13,438 nucleotides of DNA from an uncultured Collinsella sp. (GTDB lineage: Bacteria; Actinomycetota; Coriobacteriia; Coriobacteriales; Coriobacteriaceae), in NCBI GenBank assembly GCA_905197585.1, contig CAJJZO010000029.1, forward strand, positions 1 to 13,438, given 5' to 3'. Made by a program: the position numbers and the translations under genes. Under the pieces are notes generated by a model. The model made no database searches. It was not told the DNA's origin and saw only the letters and a program-made list of their open reading frames with translations. Position 1 is the stretch's first letter. Every line of letters begins with the position of its first letter. This document shows positions 1 to 6,903 of the stretch, one piece after another.

Positions 1-1
1 C

Positions 2-1018
2 GAACCGGCCGAGGAGCACTGGATCGAGCTCGAGATGAAGCTTATGGCCGATGCCGCGCTCGTGGGCTTTCCCTCCGTGGGTAAGTCATCGCTCATCGCG
101 CGCATGAGTGCCGCCCGTCCCAAGATTGCTGACTACCCGTTTACCACGCTCGTGCCGAACCTCGGCATGGTGCGTGCCGGTGAATATTCTTACGTCGTTG
201 CCGACGTCCCCGGTCTTATCGAAGGCGCGAGCGAGGGTAAGGGCCTGGGTCACCAGTTCCTGCGCCACATTGAGCGTACGGCCCTGATCATGCACGTCGT
301 CGACATGACGGGTGGTTTTGAGGATCGCGATCCGGTCGAGGACTATCGCATCATCAACCGCGAGCTCGAGCAGTATGGCGCCGAGCTTTCGGAGCGTCCG
401 CAGATCGTTGTCGCCAACAAGTGCGATGCGCCGGGCACGGCCGACAAGATTGCCGACCTCAAGCGCGCAGCGCTCGACGATGGCCATATGTTCTTTGCCG
501 TGTCTGCCGTGACGGGCGCCGGTCTCAATACGTTGATGCTTGCCGTTGGTGAGCAGGTGGCCAACCTCCGCGCCGAGTTGGCGGTCTCCGATGAGCCGGT
601 CGACCTGCGCGACGATGAATGCGAGCGCCGTCGCCTGCAGCGAGAGAAGCGTTTCCGCATTGTCCAGGAAGAGCCCGGTGCCTTCCGCGTGGTCGGTCGT
701 GCCATCGAGCGCATGGTCATTCAGACCGACTGGGAAAACGAAGAAGCCGTCATTTACCTGCAGCATAAGTTTGCGCGTATGGGTGTTGACGACGCGCTCG
801 AGAAGGCCGGTTGTCGTGCGGGCGACGAGGTCCGCATTTGCCAGCGCGCCTTTGACTTTGAGGGCGCCGAGGACTTCTCGGAGTACGAGGAGCTCGAGGA
901 TGCTGGCGAGGACGTTGCCGTTGAAGCCATTGACGTGGCCGATGCTGCGGATGAGGGCGTCGAGGTTGTCAATGCGGCGGATGCCGCGGGCGATGCCGAG
1001 ACCTCGGAGGGTGAGTAA
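2..1018 (+). CDS. obg: GTPase Obg/CgtA, 3' part (5' end outside window)
   Basis: Obg is an essential ribosome-associated GTPase acting in 50S assembly and stress control. The frame is open from base 2, and the residues before the first Met (ending in WIELE) match the end of the glycine-rich Obg fold, so the true start lies upstream; roughly 150-160 residues are missing. In order I see the P-loop GFPSVGKSS (from base 65), the switch I segment DYPFTTLVPNLG, G3 DVPGLIEGA, G4 NKCD and G5 SAVTG. A C-terminal OCT domain follows (FRVVGRAIERMVIQTDWEN onward). The protein ends in an acidic Ala/Asp/Glu-rich tail of about 45 residues, presumably disordered. The stop lies 3 nt before nadD, so the two are probably co-transcribed. 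Family assignment is very secure. Confidence 0.96.
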   Translation, partial: EPAEEHWIELEMKLMADAALVGFPSVGKSSLIARMSAARPKIADYPFTTLVPNLGMVRAGEYSYVVADVPGLIEGASEGKGLGHQFLRHIERTALIMHVVDMTGGFEDRDPVEDYRIINRELEQYGAELSERPQIVVANKCDAPGTADKIADLKRAALDDGHMFFAVSAVTGAGLNTLMLAVGEQVANLRAELAVSDEPVDLRDDECERRRLQREKRFRIVQEEPGAFRVVGRAIERMVIQTDWENEEAVIYLQHKFARMGVDDALEKAGCRAGDEVRICQRAFDFEGAEDFSEYEELEDAGEDVAVEAIDVADAADEGVEVVNAADAAGDAETSEGE

Positions 1019-1021
1019 GCC

Positions 1022-1699
1022 ATGTCGCTGCGCGGTGGAATCGGTCTGCCCGAGCTTCCTCTAGAGGACGGGCAGGAGTTTAGGCTCGGCATTATGGGTG
1101 GCACCTTTGATCCCATTCATTACGGGCACCTGGTGACCGCCGAGCAGGCGCGCGAGTCCCTCGACTTGGACGCTGTGCTCTTTATGCCGGCGGGCTCTCC
1201 TGCTTTTAAGCTTGACAAGCCGGTGACGCCTGCCGAGGACCGTTATGCCATGACGGTCCTCGCCACCGCCGCGAACCCGGCCTTTTTGGCGAGTCGGTTC
1301 GAGATCGACCGTCCGGGCGTAACCTACACGGCCGATACGCTTCATGCCCTTCGCGACTTTTATCCGCCGCAGGTAAAGCTCTACTTTATTACGGGCGCCG
1401 ACGCGATTATCGATATTGTGACTTGGCATGATGCCGAACGAATCGCCGAGCTTGCTACCTTTATTGCGGCGACGCGACCGGGCTTTGATATCGATACGGC
1501 GCGTGCCCGAATCAAAGAGTCTGGGCTGCCGTTCGACGTGCGCTATATTCAGATTCCGGCGCTGGCGATCAGCTCGACGAACATTCGTAAGCGAGTTGCC
1601 CGCGGCATGAGCGTGCGCTATCTTACGAGCGAGTCTGTGCTCGGCTACATTCGCAAGCGCGGTTTGTATGTCGATCTGGGCCAAGAAGATTTTGAGTGA
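1022..1699 (+). CDS. nadD: Nicotinate-nucleotide adenylyltransferase
   Basis: NadD transfers AMP from ATP to nicotinate mononucleotide, giving deamido-NAD, the penultimate step of NAD synthesis in the cytosol. The 225-residue product has the nucleotidyltransferase signature GGTFDPIHYGH at residues 26-36, with the HxGH-type ATP-binding histidines, and the C-terminal ISSTNIR motif at 183-189. The ATG at 1022 follows a GGAGG 11 nt upstream at the obg 3' end, which supports this start. It leaves about 20 residues before the first beta strand, slightly longer than usual, and no better internal start is evident. The gene sits between obg and yqeK, a common bacterial arrangement. No key residue appears to be missing. 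Confidence 0.95.
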   Translation: MSLRGGIGLPELPLEDGQEFRLGIMGGTFDPIHYGHLVTAEQARESLDLDAVLFMPAGSPAFKLDKPVTPAEDRYAMTVLATAANPAFLASRFEIDRPGVTYTADTLHALRDFYPPQVKLYFITGADAIIDIVTWHDAERIAELATFIAATRPGFDIDTARARIKESGLPFDVRYIQIPALAISSTNIRKRVARGMSVRYLTSESVLGYIRKRGLYVDLGQEDFE

Positions 1700-1711
1700 T
1701 GGGGGTCTACG

Positions 1712-2320
1712 TTGTCGGTAGAGGATCAGTTTGAGGGCGATGAGCGCGCGCTGCTCAAGCGCATTCAAGAGCTGCTCGATGTTCGCATGAAGGATAAGCG
1801 CAAGCGCTATGTGCATTCGCTGGGTGTTGCCGAGACCGCACTTCATCTGGCCGAGGTCTACGGCGTTGACCGCTTTGATGCCGCTGCTGCCGGTCTGATC
1901 CACGACTGGGACAAAGTGCTCTCCGACGACGAGCTGGTTACGCGCGCTCTGCATTACGGCATTAAGATTGCCGGCTCTCCTTCCGCCGCGACGCCGCTTT
2001 TGCATGGCCCTGTTGCCGCCTATGAGCTTCCGCAGCTTTTCCCCGAGTTGTCGCCGGCCGTTTTCCAGGCTGTCGACCGTCACACCGTGGGTGCTTGCGA
2101 CATGACACCGCTCGATATGGTGGTCTTTGTGGCCGATGCCATCGAGCCCAACCGCCACGGCGACTATGCGCATGCGCTGCGCAAGATGGTGGGGGAGTCG
2201 ACGCTCGATGAGTTGTTCTTCTCCTGTTTTGCGCAGGGTCTGGTCTATGTGATCCAGTCCGGGCGCTATCTTTATCCCACGGCTATTACGATTTACAACC
2301 ATTACGCCCAGCTGCGCTAG
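1712..2320 (+). CDS. yqeK: YqeK-type HD-domain hydrolase, probable symmetrical Ap4A hydrolase
   Basis: This is an HD-superfamily metal-dependent phosphohydrolase of the YqeK family. Characterised members cleave diadenosine tetraphosphate symmetrically to two ADP; applying that activity here is inference. Likely metal ligands are visible in HD order: His35 (RYVHSLG), His64-Asp65 (LIHDWDK), His98 (LHGPVAAY), His124 (VDRHTVG) and Asp142 (VADAIEP). The length of 202 residues is near the family norm. The start is a TTG, chosen because a GGGGG tract lies 6 nt upstream and the frame then includes an N-terminal helix (ALLKRIQELLDVRM) before the HD core; the ATG at 1788 would remove most of it. It lies 12 nt after nadD and 27 nt before rsfS, the usual nadD-yqeK-rsfS order. 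Confidence 0.9.
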   Translation: MSVEDQFEGDERALLKRIQELLDVRMKDKRKRYVHSLGVAETALHLAEVYGVDRFDAAAAGLIHDWDKVLSDDELVTRALHYGIKIAGSPSAATPLLHGPVAAYELPQLFPELSPAVFQAVDRHTVGACDMTPLDMVVFVADAIEPNRHGDYAHALRKMVGESTLDELFFSCFAQGLVYVIQSGRYLYPTAITIYNHYAQLR

Positions 2321-2347
2321 CTCGGGCTGTCTAGAAAGAGGTATTCC

Positions 2348-2803
2348 ATGGCCGACGAGACCATGACCGACGAGCAGATTCTTGAACATGTGGAGCACAA
2401 GAGCTTCGTTGCCACGTCCGACCGCACTGCCGCCTCGCTGTCCGCGAGCGGTGTCGCCGCCGAGGATGTCGCCCGCGCCGCCGCGCAGGCCGCCTACGAC
2501 AAGAAGGGCGAGGACGTTCAGGTGCTCGACCTGACCGAGCTTTCCGACGTATGCGACTACTTTGTGCTTGCCACCGGTACCAACAACCGCCAGGTCGATT
2601 CTATCGTCGACGAGATCGAGGAGAAGGTCGCCGAGGCTTGCGGCGAGCACCCGTTCTCCATCGAGGGTCGCGAGCAGAAGACCTGGATGCTCATGGACTA
2701 TGGTTCGGTTGTCGTCCACGTCTTCACTCCCGAAGCCCGCGACTTCTACCGCCTCGAGAAACTCTGGGGAGACGCCCCCCAGCTCCCCCTCAACCTCCTC
2801 TAG
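2348..2803 (+). CDS. rsfS: Ribosomal silencing factor RsfS
   Basis: RsfS (DUF143/Iojap family) binds ribosomal protein uL14 on the 50S subunit and blocks subunit joining when nutrients run low. The core runs from about residue 39 to the end of the 151-residue product, with family features such as VLDLTELSDVCDYFVLATG, the RQVDSIVDEIEEK helix, WMLMDYGSVVVHVF and EARDFYRLEKLWGDA. The N-terminal stretch of about 38 residues (acidic, then Ala-rich) precedes the usual family start. The ATG at 2348 has an AAAGAGG 7 nt upstream and no other Met is available near the core, so I keep the extension. It is the last gene of the obg-nadD-yqeK-rsfS block and is followed by a strong terminator. Confidence 0.93.
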   Translation: MADETMTDEQILEHVEHKSFVATSDRTAASLSASGVAAEDVARAAAQAAYDKKGEDVQVLDLTELSDVCDYFVLATGTNNRQVDSIVDEIEEKVAEACGEHPFSIEGREQKTWMLMDYGSVVVHVFTPEARDFYRLEKLWGDAPQLPLNLL

Positions 2804-2843
2804 TAGCTCATTTGAGACGGGGTTAGCTACCCTCACGCATATC

Positions 2844-2886
2844 GCCGGGCAGTTGCGGTTTTCCGCACCTGCCCGGCTTTCTTTTT
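2844..2886 (+). terminator. Strong intrinsic terminator after rsfS
   Basis: A 9-bp GC-rich stem (2844-2852 with 2869-2877), one T-C mismatch, then a further 5 bp (2854-2858 with 2863-2867) closed by a TTTT loop. It is followed by TTTCTTTTT (2878-2886). The U-tract is on the + strand side only, so it ends the obg-rsfS operon. The convergent dinB transcript would meet the same hairpin without a U-tract. Confidence 0.92.
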
Positions 2887-2898
2887 GCCCAAAGGCGG

Positions 2899-4152
2899 TT
2901 AATCGTTGAAACGGGATTGGCGGCCGAAGGAAAGGGCGGTGTCGCCGAATTTGTCTCGGACGGCGTCGATGGCGACGGAGAGGTCGCGGCGGTCGCTGGA
3001 TTGGGCTCCGCGGTCATCGATCTCGCAGAACAGGTCAGTCTGGATGCCGCCTTGGTGGTCGAAGTCGCTCATGCCGATGCCGGCTAAGCGAACATGCATG
3101 CCTTCTTGCCAGATGTTGTCGAGCAGTTCGAGTGCAACCGCCACGAAGATGTTCTCATCGTCGGTCGGATGAGGCAGCCGGCGCTGTGCCGTACGCCCGC
3201 TGCCATACGAATACTTAAGCTTGAGCGTTACCGTGGCACCCGTCAGCCCCTGACGGCGCAGGCGGCGTCCCACTGACTCTCCCAACAGCGCAATCGCCGC
3301 CTCAATATCCCCACGCTCAGTCAAATCTTTCGCAAAGGTGCGTTCATTGCTGACCGACTTGACCTCGCGCTCTTCATCGAGACTCGTGACTTCGGAGATT
3401 TCGAGTCCCAGCGCACGCTGGCGCATGCGTTCGCCGTTGACGCCAAAAATAGAGGACAAGGTGGATTCCGGTGCACGTGATAGCTCGCCGAGGGTGTAGA
3501 TGCGCATGCGGCGCAGTCGCTCCTCGGCCGAGCGCCCGATGCCGCTCATGGCAGATACCGGCAGCGCGGCCAAAAAGCGCTGCTCGGTTCCGGGGCGCAC
3601 GATGGTCAGCCCAAACGGCTTATCCCGCTCGCTTGCGATCTTTGCGACCGTCTTGTTGCAGCCCACGCCAATGGAGCAGGTCACTCCCAGCCCTGCCACG
3701 CGGTCGCTTATACGCCGCGCAACCAGCAGCGGGTCTTCGGGCGCAAAGCGACCCGGTGTGATATCGATAAAGGCTTCGTCGATGGATACGCGCTCAACGC
3801 GCGGGGTCTCGTCGGCGAGAATCGCCATGACCTGCGCGCTCACCTCGCGGTAGCGATTAAAATGCCCGTGCGTCCAAATGGCTGGCGGGCACAAGCGCCG
3901 CGCCGCGGCCGAGGCCATGGCAGCGTGCACGCCAAAGCGACGCGCCTCTTACGAACACGTGGACACGACGCCACGCGAATCGGCGTCTCCGCCCACGATG
4001 AGCGGCTTGCCGCGCCATTCGGGATGATCGAGCATCTCCACGCTCGCAAAAAACGCATCGAGGTCCATCAGGCCCACCGCCGGACCCGTCCAGGGAGGCG
4101 GCGTGACGCCTGTGGCATCCTCATAACCGTATGTATGTTCGCGTCTTTCCAT
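2899..4152 (-). pseudogene. dinB: DNA polymerase IV (Y-family), interrupted by one in-frame TAA
   Basis: DinB is the error-prone translesion polymerase of the Y family. Reading from the ATG at 4152, codons 1-67 hold the N-terminal catalytic part: Asp30 in LMDLDAFF, steric-gate Phe35, and [21 protein letters not shown]. Codon 68 (3951-3949) is TAA. The same frame then continues unbroken with EARRFGVHAAM to the stop at 2899, including the second catalytic pair in VSIDEAFID (D125/E126), the thumb and little-finger regions, and a likely beta-clamp motif QTDLF (371-375). Ungapped comparison with E. coli DinB (offset 22) puts the stop at Tyr46. Without the stop the product would be 417 residues, normal for actinobacterial DinB. 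A re-start at the GTG at 3930 would give 343 residues lacking the first catalytic Asp and the steric gate. It is convergent to rsfS and divergent from rpsP. It is either a fresh pseudogene or a base-call error. Confidence 0.88.
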
Positions 4153-4158
4153 GTCATG

Positions 4159-4164
4159 AGTATA
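4159..4164 (-). promoter_or_regulatory. Candidate -10 box for leaderless dinB transcript
   Basis: On the minus strand TATACT ends 6 nt before the dinB ATG at 4152, so transcription would begin at or next to the start codon. No Shine-Dalgarno sequence precedes that ATG. Leaderless mRNAs are frequent in Actinomycetota, and the geometry fits one. No good -35 box is visible. Confidence 0.35.
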
Positions 4165-4196
4165 CCGCGCAGCTCATGTGGGGTGCGTGTATGTGC

Positions 4197-4224
4197 TTGC
4201 AAATCCCGAATTCTTGTCTAAGAT
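4197..4224 (+). promoter_or_regulatory. Candidate upstream promoter for rpsP operon
   Basis: TTGCAA (4197-4202), 16 nt, then TAAGAT (4219-4224). Each box matches the sigma-70 consensus at 4 of 6 positions. It lies in the dinB-rpsP divergent region, about 130 nt before rpsP. Confidence 0.35.
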
Positions 4225-4268
4225 ATGGATTTGCCCTCGACTACACCGAAGAAGTTGGTCTCACGGAC

Positions 4269-4297
4269 TTCACCTGCCCGCGTCGATGGCGTATTAT
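4269..4297 (+). promoter_or_regulatory. Candidate proximal promoter for rpsP operon
   Basis: TTCACC (4269-4274), a 17-nt spacer, then TATTAT (4292-4297), matching 4 of 6 and 5 of 6 consensus bases. Predicted start near 4304 gives a leader of about 50 nt. This is the better of the two candidates before rpsP. Confidence 0.5.
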
Positions 4298-4319
4298 GTT
4301 CAACTGTTTGTTTGTAGTT

Positions 4320-4334
4320 GCAGCCTAAAGCTGC
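4320..4334 (+). other. Small leader hairpin before rpsP Shine-Dalgarno
   Basis: GCAGC (4320-4324) and GCTGC (4330-4334) can pair around a CTAAA loop. The hairpin ends 6 nt before the GGAGGAG of rpsP, within the leader predicted from the proximal promoter. A role in translation control is only possible, not shown. Confidence 0.35.
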
Positions 4335-4340
4335 TTGGTT

Positions 4341-4347
4341 GGAGGAG
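4341..4347 (+). promoter_or_regulatory. Shine-Dalgarno deciding the TTG start of rpsP
   Basis: GGAGGAG sits 6 nt before TTG at 4354. This fixes the start at the TTG that gives [11 protein letters not shown], the standard S16 N-terminus, rather than an upstream in-frame TTG at 4318 that would add 12 atypical residues. Confidence 0.85.
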
Positions 4348-4353
4348 TTTCCT

Positions 4354-4695
4354 TTGGCAGTCAAGATTCGCCTTGCTCGTCACGGCGCTAAGAAGCGTCC
4401 GTACTACCGTGTCGTCGTCGCCGATTCCCGCGCCCCGCGTGACGGTCGTATCATCGAGGAGGTTGGCCGCTACAACCCGATGACCGCCCCCAAGACCATC
4501 AACCTCGACCTCGAGAAGATCGCCGACTGGCAGTCCAAGGGCGCTCAGCTCACCGACGCCGTCGCCGCTCTGGTCAAGGCCGCCAACGAGGGCGAGAAGA
4601 CCGAGACCGTCGTCAAGAAGTCCAAGAAGCAGCTCGCCAAAGAGGCCGAGGCCGCTAAGGCTGCCGCTGAGGCCGCTGAGGGCGCCGAGGAGTAA
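4354..4695 (+). CDS. rpsP: 30S ribosomal protein S16
   Basis: bS16 is an early-assembling 30S protein binding the 5' domain of 16S rRNA. The 113-residue product begins [19 protein letters not shown], followed by [19 protein letters not shown] and RYNPM, which are diagnostic for the family. The conserved core covers about the first 85 residues. The remainder is a Lys/Ala/Glu-rich tail ([19 protein letters not shown], ending EGAEE), a probable helical extension of a kind seen in actinobacterial S16. Translation starts at a TTG set by a strong GGAGGAG. It is the first gene of the rpsP-khpA-rimM-trmD-lepB run; khpA begins 3 nt after its stop, which favours translational coupling. Confidence 0.97.
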   Translation: MAVKIRLARHGAKKRPYYRVVVADSRAPRDGRIIEEVGRYNPMTAPKTINLDLEKIADWQSKGAQLTDAVAALVKAANEGEKTETVVKKSKKQLAKEAEAAKAAAEAAEGAEE

Positions 4696-4698
4696 ATC

Positions 4699-4983
4699 GT
4701 GCCTGAGGTTGACGCTGCACAGCTCGAGGGTGAGGCAATGCTCTCAGATCGCATCGCCGATCTCGTCGAATATCTCGTTGTTCAGATCGTCGACGACCCG
4801 GATTCCGTGAGCCTTGAGGTCATTGATGGTGATGACGCCTCTACGATTGAGGTTTCTGTCGCCGAGGATGACGTCGCTAAGGTCATCGGCCGTCGTGGCC
4901 GTACCATCAAGGCCATTCGCACGCTCGCCCGTGCACTGGCCGCTCGCCTCGACACTGCTGTCGAGGTAGAGGTTCTGGGCTAG
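4699..4983 (+). CDS. khpA: KH-domain RNA-binding protein KhpA
   Basis: KhpA (YlqC-like) is a small single-KH-domain RNA-binding protein, known in other bacteria to pair with KhpB and affect cell-envelope growth. The KH core includes EYLVVQIVDDPDSVSLEV, the GXXG loop as GRRG (residues 64-67 from the GTG start) and the following helix TIKAIRTLARALAA. Two starts are plausible. The GTG at 4699 has GAGGAG 6 nt upstream and gives 94 residues. The ATG at 4738, after GAGGGTGAGG, gives 81 residues, closer to the usual 75-80. I list the longer form because its ribosome site is stronger. It lies between rpsP and rimM, the usual position. Confidence 0.9.
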   Translation: MPEVDAAQLEGEAMLSDRIADLVEYLVVQIVDDPDSVSLEVIDGDDASTIEVSVAEDDVAKVIGRRGRTIKAIRTLARALAARLDTAVEVEVLG

Positions 4984-4987
4984 GACC

Positions 4988-5509
4988 TTGAGGTCCCAGT
5001 ACAAAAACATCGCCCGTGTTGTCAAGCCGCACGGAAGGAAGGGGGAGGTCCTCGCGCAGCCGCTGCGGGGGCTTCCTTCTGTATTAGAGCCGGGTATGCG
5101 CGTCGCCCTGACGCCGCCGGCGCTCAAGCGCGACCGCTTTTGCACGGTCGTGTCCGTCACCGATACGGGCGATGGCGATCTGGTCTCGTTTGAGGGCATT
5201 GACGACTTGACGGCCGCCGAGGGCATCACGGGATGCTATGTGTTGGCAAATCGTGACGATTTTGAGCTCGATTCGCTCGATGCTGCCTATACCGACCTGA
5301 TGGGTCGCGAGGTGGTCGACGAGCGCTTCGGTTCGCTCGGCACGATCGTCGAGATCATGTCGACGCCCGCTAACGATGTTTGGGTTGTCGAGGGTGATCG
5401 GTACGGCGAGGTACTGATCCCCGTGATCGAGCAGGTTGTGCTCGATCTTCCCGACACAGGAACAATTTCCGTCCACGTTATGGACGGCCTGATCGATACG
5501 GACAAGTAG
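4988..5509 (+). CDS. rimM: 16S rRNA-processing protein RimM
   Basis: RimM assists late assembly of the 30S head and binds S19. The 173-residue product opens with the family signature NIARVVKPHGRKGEV and has the N-terminal beta-barrel domain to about residue 85. A PRC-barrel domain then follows, from LMGREVVDERFGSLGTIVEI through NDVWVVEGDRYGEVLIPVI to the C-terminus. The start is TTG at 4988, 4 nt after the khpA stop. It is the only start in the frame that keeps the whole first strand, but its Shine-Dalgarno is poor (AGGA only 2 nt away), so it probably relies on coupling with khpA. trmD follows after 10 nt, the classic rimM-trmD pair. Confidence 0.94.
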   Translation: MRSQYKNIARVVKPHGRKGEVLAQPLRGLPSVLEPGMRVALTPPALKRDRFCTVVSVTDTGDGDLVSFEGIDDLTAAEGITGCYVLANRDDFELDSLDAAYTDLMGREVVDERFGSLGTIVEIMSTPANDVWVVEGDRYGEVLIPVIEQVVLDLPDTGTISVHVMDGLIDTDK

Positions 5510-5519
5510 GGAGGACAAC

Positions 5520-6278
5520 ATGCTGATTGAGACCCTTTCGGTCTTTCCCGAGATGTTTGAGCCCGTCATGTCCACATCGATTTTGGGCCGCGCCCGCAAG
5601 GCCGGCCTTTTTGATTTTAAGGCGTATAACCTGCGCGACTGGACGCACGACCGCCACCGTACCGTCGATGACGAGCCGTACGGCGGCGGGCAGGGCATGC
5701 TCATGAAGGTCGAGCCTATCGCCGAGGCCATCGAGGCCATTAGCGCGGAGGGCCCCAAGCCGACGGTGGTGTTCTTCACCCCGTGCGGCGAGCCCTTTAC
5801 GCAGCATGTGGCCGAGCGCCTGCTCAAAAGCGAGCGCCTGCTGTTTGTGTGCAGCCGTTACGAAGGTGTCGACGAGCGTGCCTATGCGTATGCCGACGAG
5901 CGCCTGTCGATCGGCGATTACGTGCTCACGGGCGGCGAGCTTCCCGCTATGGTCGTTGCCGATGCCGTCGTACGCCTGATTCCCGGCGCCCTTGGTGACG
6001 AGATGAGCAACGTCGACGAGTCGTTCTCGACCGCCGAGGACGGAGGCCTGCTCGAGTATGCGCAGTACACTCGCCCTGCTGAATTCAACGGCGAGGGCGT
6101 GCCGCCGGTGCTCGTGAGCGGTGACCATGCCAAGGTTGACGCCTGGCGCCGTAAGAATGCCATCGAGCGCACCTGCCGCTGGCGTCCCGACCTGATCGAG
6201 ACGGCGCGGCTTACGCCCCAGGAGCGCGCATACGCGCAGGAGATTCTGGACGCTTCGTATTCGCAGAGCGAGGAGTGA
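5520..6278 (+). CDS. trmD: tRNA (guanine37-N1)-methyltransferase
   Basis: TrmD uses S-adenosylmethionine to make m1G37 in tRNAs with G36, preventing +1 frameshifts. The 252-residue protein is full length. Visible SPOUT-fold signatures are DDEPYGGGQGM (50-60), CSRYEGVDER (with Tyr114-Glu115-Gly116), the knot and cofactor loop SIGDYVLTGGELP from residue 130, and the C-terminal YTRPAEFNGEGVPPVLVSGDH with WRRKNAIERTCRWRPDLIE. The ATG at 5520 follows GGGAGGA at the rimM stop. Only 2 nt separate its TGA from the lepB ATG. In many bacteria rplS follows trmD; here it does not. Confidence 0.97.
   Translation: MLIETLSVFPEMFEPVMSTSILGRARKAGLFDFKAYNLRDWTHDRHRTVDDEPYGGGQGMLMKVEPIAEAIEAISAEGPKPTVVFFTPCGEPFTQHVAERLLKSERLLFVCSRYEGVDERAYAYADERLSIGDYVLTGGELPAMVVADAVVRLIPGALGDEMSNVDESFSTAEDGGLLEYAQYTRPAEFNGEGVPPVLVSGDHAKVDAWRRKNAIERTCRWRPDLIETARLTPQERAYAQEILDASYSQSEE
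6271..6275 (+). promoter_or_regulatory. Shine-Dalgarno deciding the lepB start
   Basis: AGGAG, inside the end of trmD, lies 5 nt before ATG 6281. An in-frame GTG at 6275 would overlap this site and so is unlikely to be used. Its position also implies coupling of lepB to trmD translation. Confidence 0.7.
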
Positions 6279-6280
6279 GA

Positions 6281-6844
6281 ATGGTTCCATCGCAGCATTC
6301 CGCGTTGAGGGGCGCTTTTGAGTGGGTCGCGGTCATCGCGATCGCGCTCGTGGCCACCTTCCTGATCCGCACCTTTGTGGTCGAGCCCTTTGTGGTACCC
6401 ACCGGCTCCATGGAGGACACGATCGAGATTGGCGACCAGATCCTGGCACAAAAGGTGAGCCTCGAGCTCGGTCAGCCCGTCAAACAGGGTGATATCGTGG
6501 TGTTCCACAACCCCGATGCCACGTCCGAGCATGATGTTCTTGTCAAGCGTGTTATTGCCACGGCCGGCCAGACGGTCGACCTGCAGGACGGCAAGGTGGT
6601 CGTTGACGGCCAAGCGCTCGACGAGGACTATACGACGGGCATGAGCTGGCCGCTTTCGGTCCAAGCGCCTGGCGCCCAGGTGAGTTATCCCTACACCGTT
6701 CCCGACGGGTGCGTGTGGGTGATGGGCGACAACCGCGAAAACTCTGCCGACTCGCGCTACTTTGGTCCCGTCGATCGCTCTGATTTGATCGCTGTGGCGC
6801 TTGTGCGCTACTGGCCGCTCAACCGCATCGGCGCTATCGACTAA
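6281..6844 (+). CDS. lepB: Signal peptidase I
   Basis: Type I signal peptidase (S26 family) removes signal peptides from exported proteins at the outer face of the membrane. The 187-residue form starting at ATG 6281 has a single N-terminal membrane helix at about residues 12-29 (AFEWVAVIAIALVATFLI). The catalytic Ser43 in VPTGSMEDTI and the general-base Lys89 in VLVKRVIATAGQ follow, as does the box E motif GDNRENSADSR at 149-159. The C-terminal strand YFGPVDRSDLIAVALVRYWP completes the fold, and no second membrane segment is seen, as is usual for Gram-positive enzymes. It closes the rpsP operon and is linked to trmD by a 2-nt gap. The catalytic Ser-Lys dyad is intact. Confidence 0.95.
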   Translation: MVPSQHSALRGAFEWVAVIAIALVATFLIRTFVVEPFVVPTGSMEDTIEIGDQILAQKVSLELGQPVKQGDIVVFHNPDATSEHDVLVKRVIATAGQTVDLQDGKVVVDGQALDEDYTTGMSWPLSVQAPGAQVSYPYTVPDGCVWVMGDNRENSADSRYFGPVDRSDLIAVALVRYWPLNRIGAID

Positions 6845-6851
6845 AAACCGC

Positions 6852-6857
6852 TATAGT
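6852..6857 (+). promoter_or_regulatory. Candidate -10 box for glyQS
   Basis: TATAGT lies in the 59-nt gap between lepB and glyQ and would give a leader of about 40 nt. No -35 box is visible at the right distance, so this rests on the -10 alone. The leader is too short for a T-box. Confidence 0.3.
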
Positions 6858-6903
6858 ACAGTACCTAACCGTGTAATCGTTTCGACGAGGGGATATTAGA
6901 GGC

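Noticed and set aside
3928..3951. A frameshift as the cause of the dinB break.
   Set aside because: Codons before the stop and after it are in the same frame (18 nt from the stop to the GTG at 3930). The conserved EARRFGVHAAM follows the TAA directly, so the lesion is nonsense only.
3949..3951. Programmed recoding or readthrough of the dinB TAA.
   Set aside because: TAA is not a selenocysteine or pyrrolysine codon, no stimulatory structure was seen, and TAA is used as a normal stop elsewhere in the window (obg, glyS, ppsR).
4118..4140. A LexA/SOS box near the dinB start (CGAAC followed by GGTT on the minus strand).
   Set aside because: The half-sites are 8 nt apart rather than the 4 of the Gram-positive SOS box, the second is imperfect, and the site lies inside the coding region.
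6845..6903. A glycine T-box riboswitch before glyQS.
   Set aside because: The whole lepB-glyQ gap is 59 nt, too short for a T-box, and no specifier stem or T-box sequence is present.
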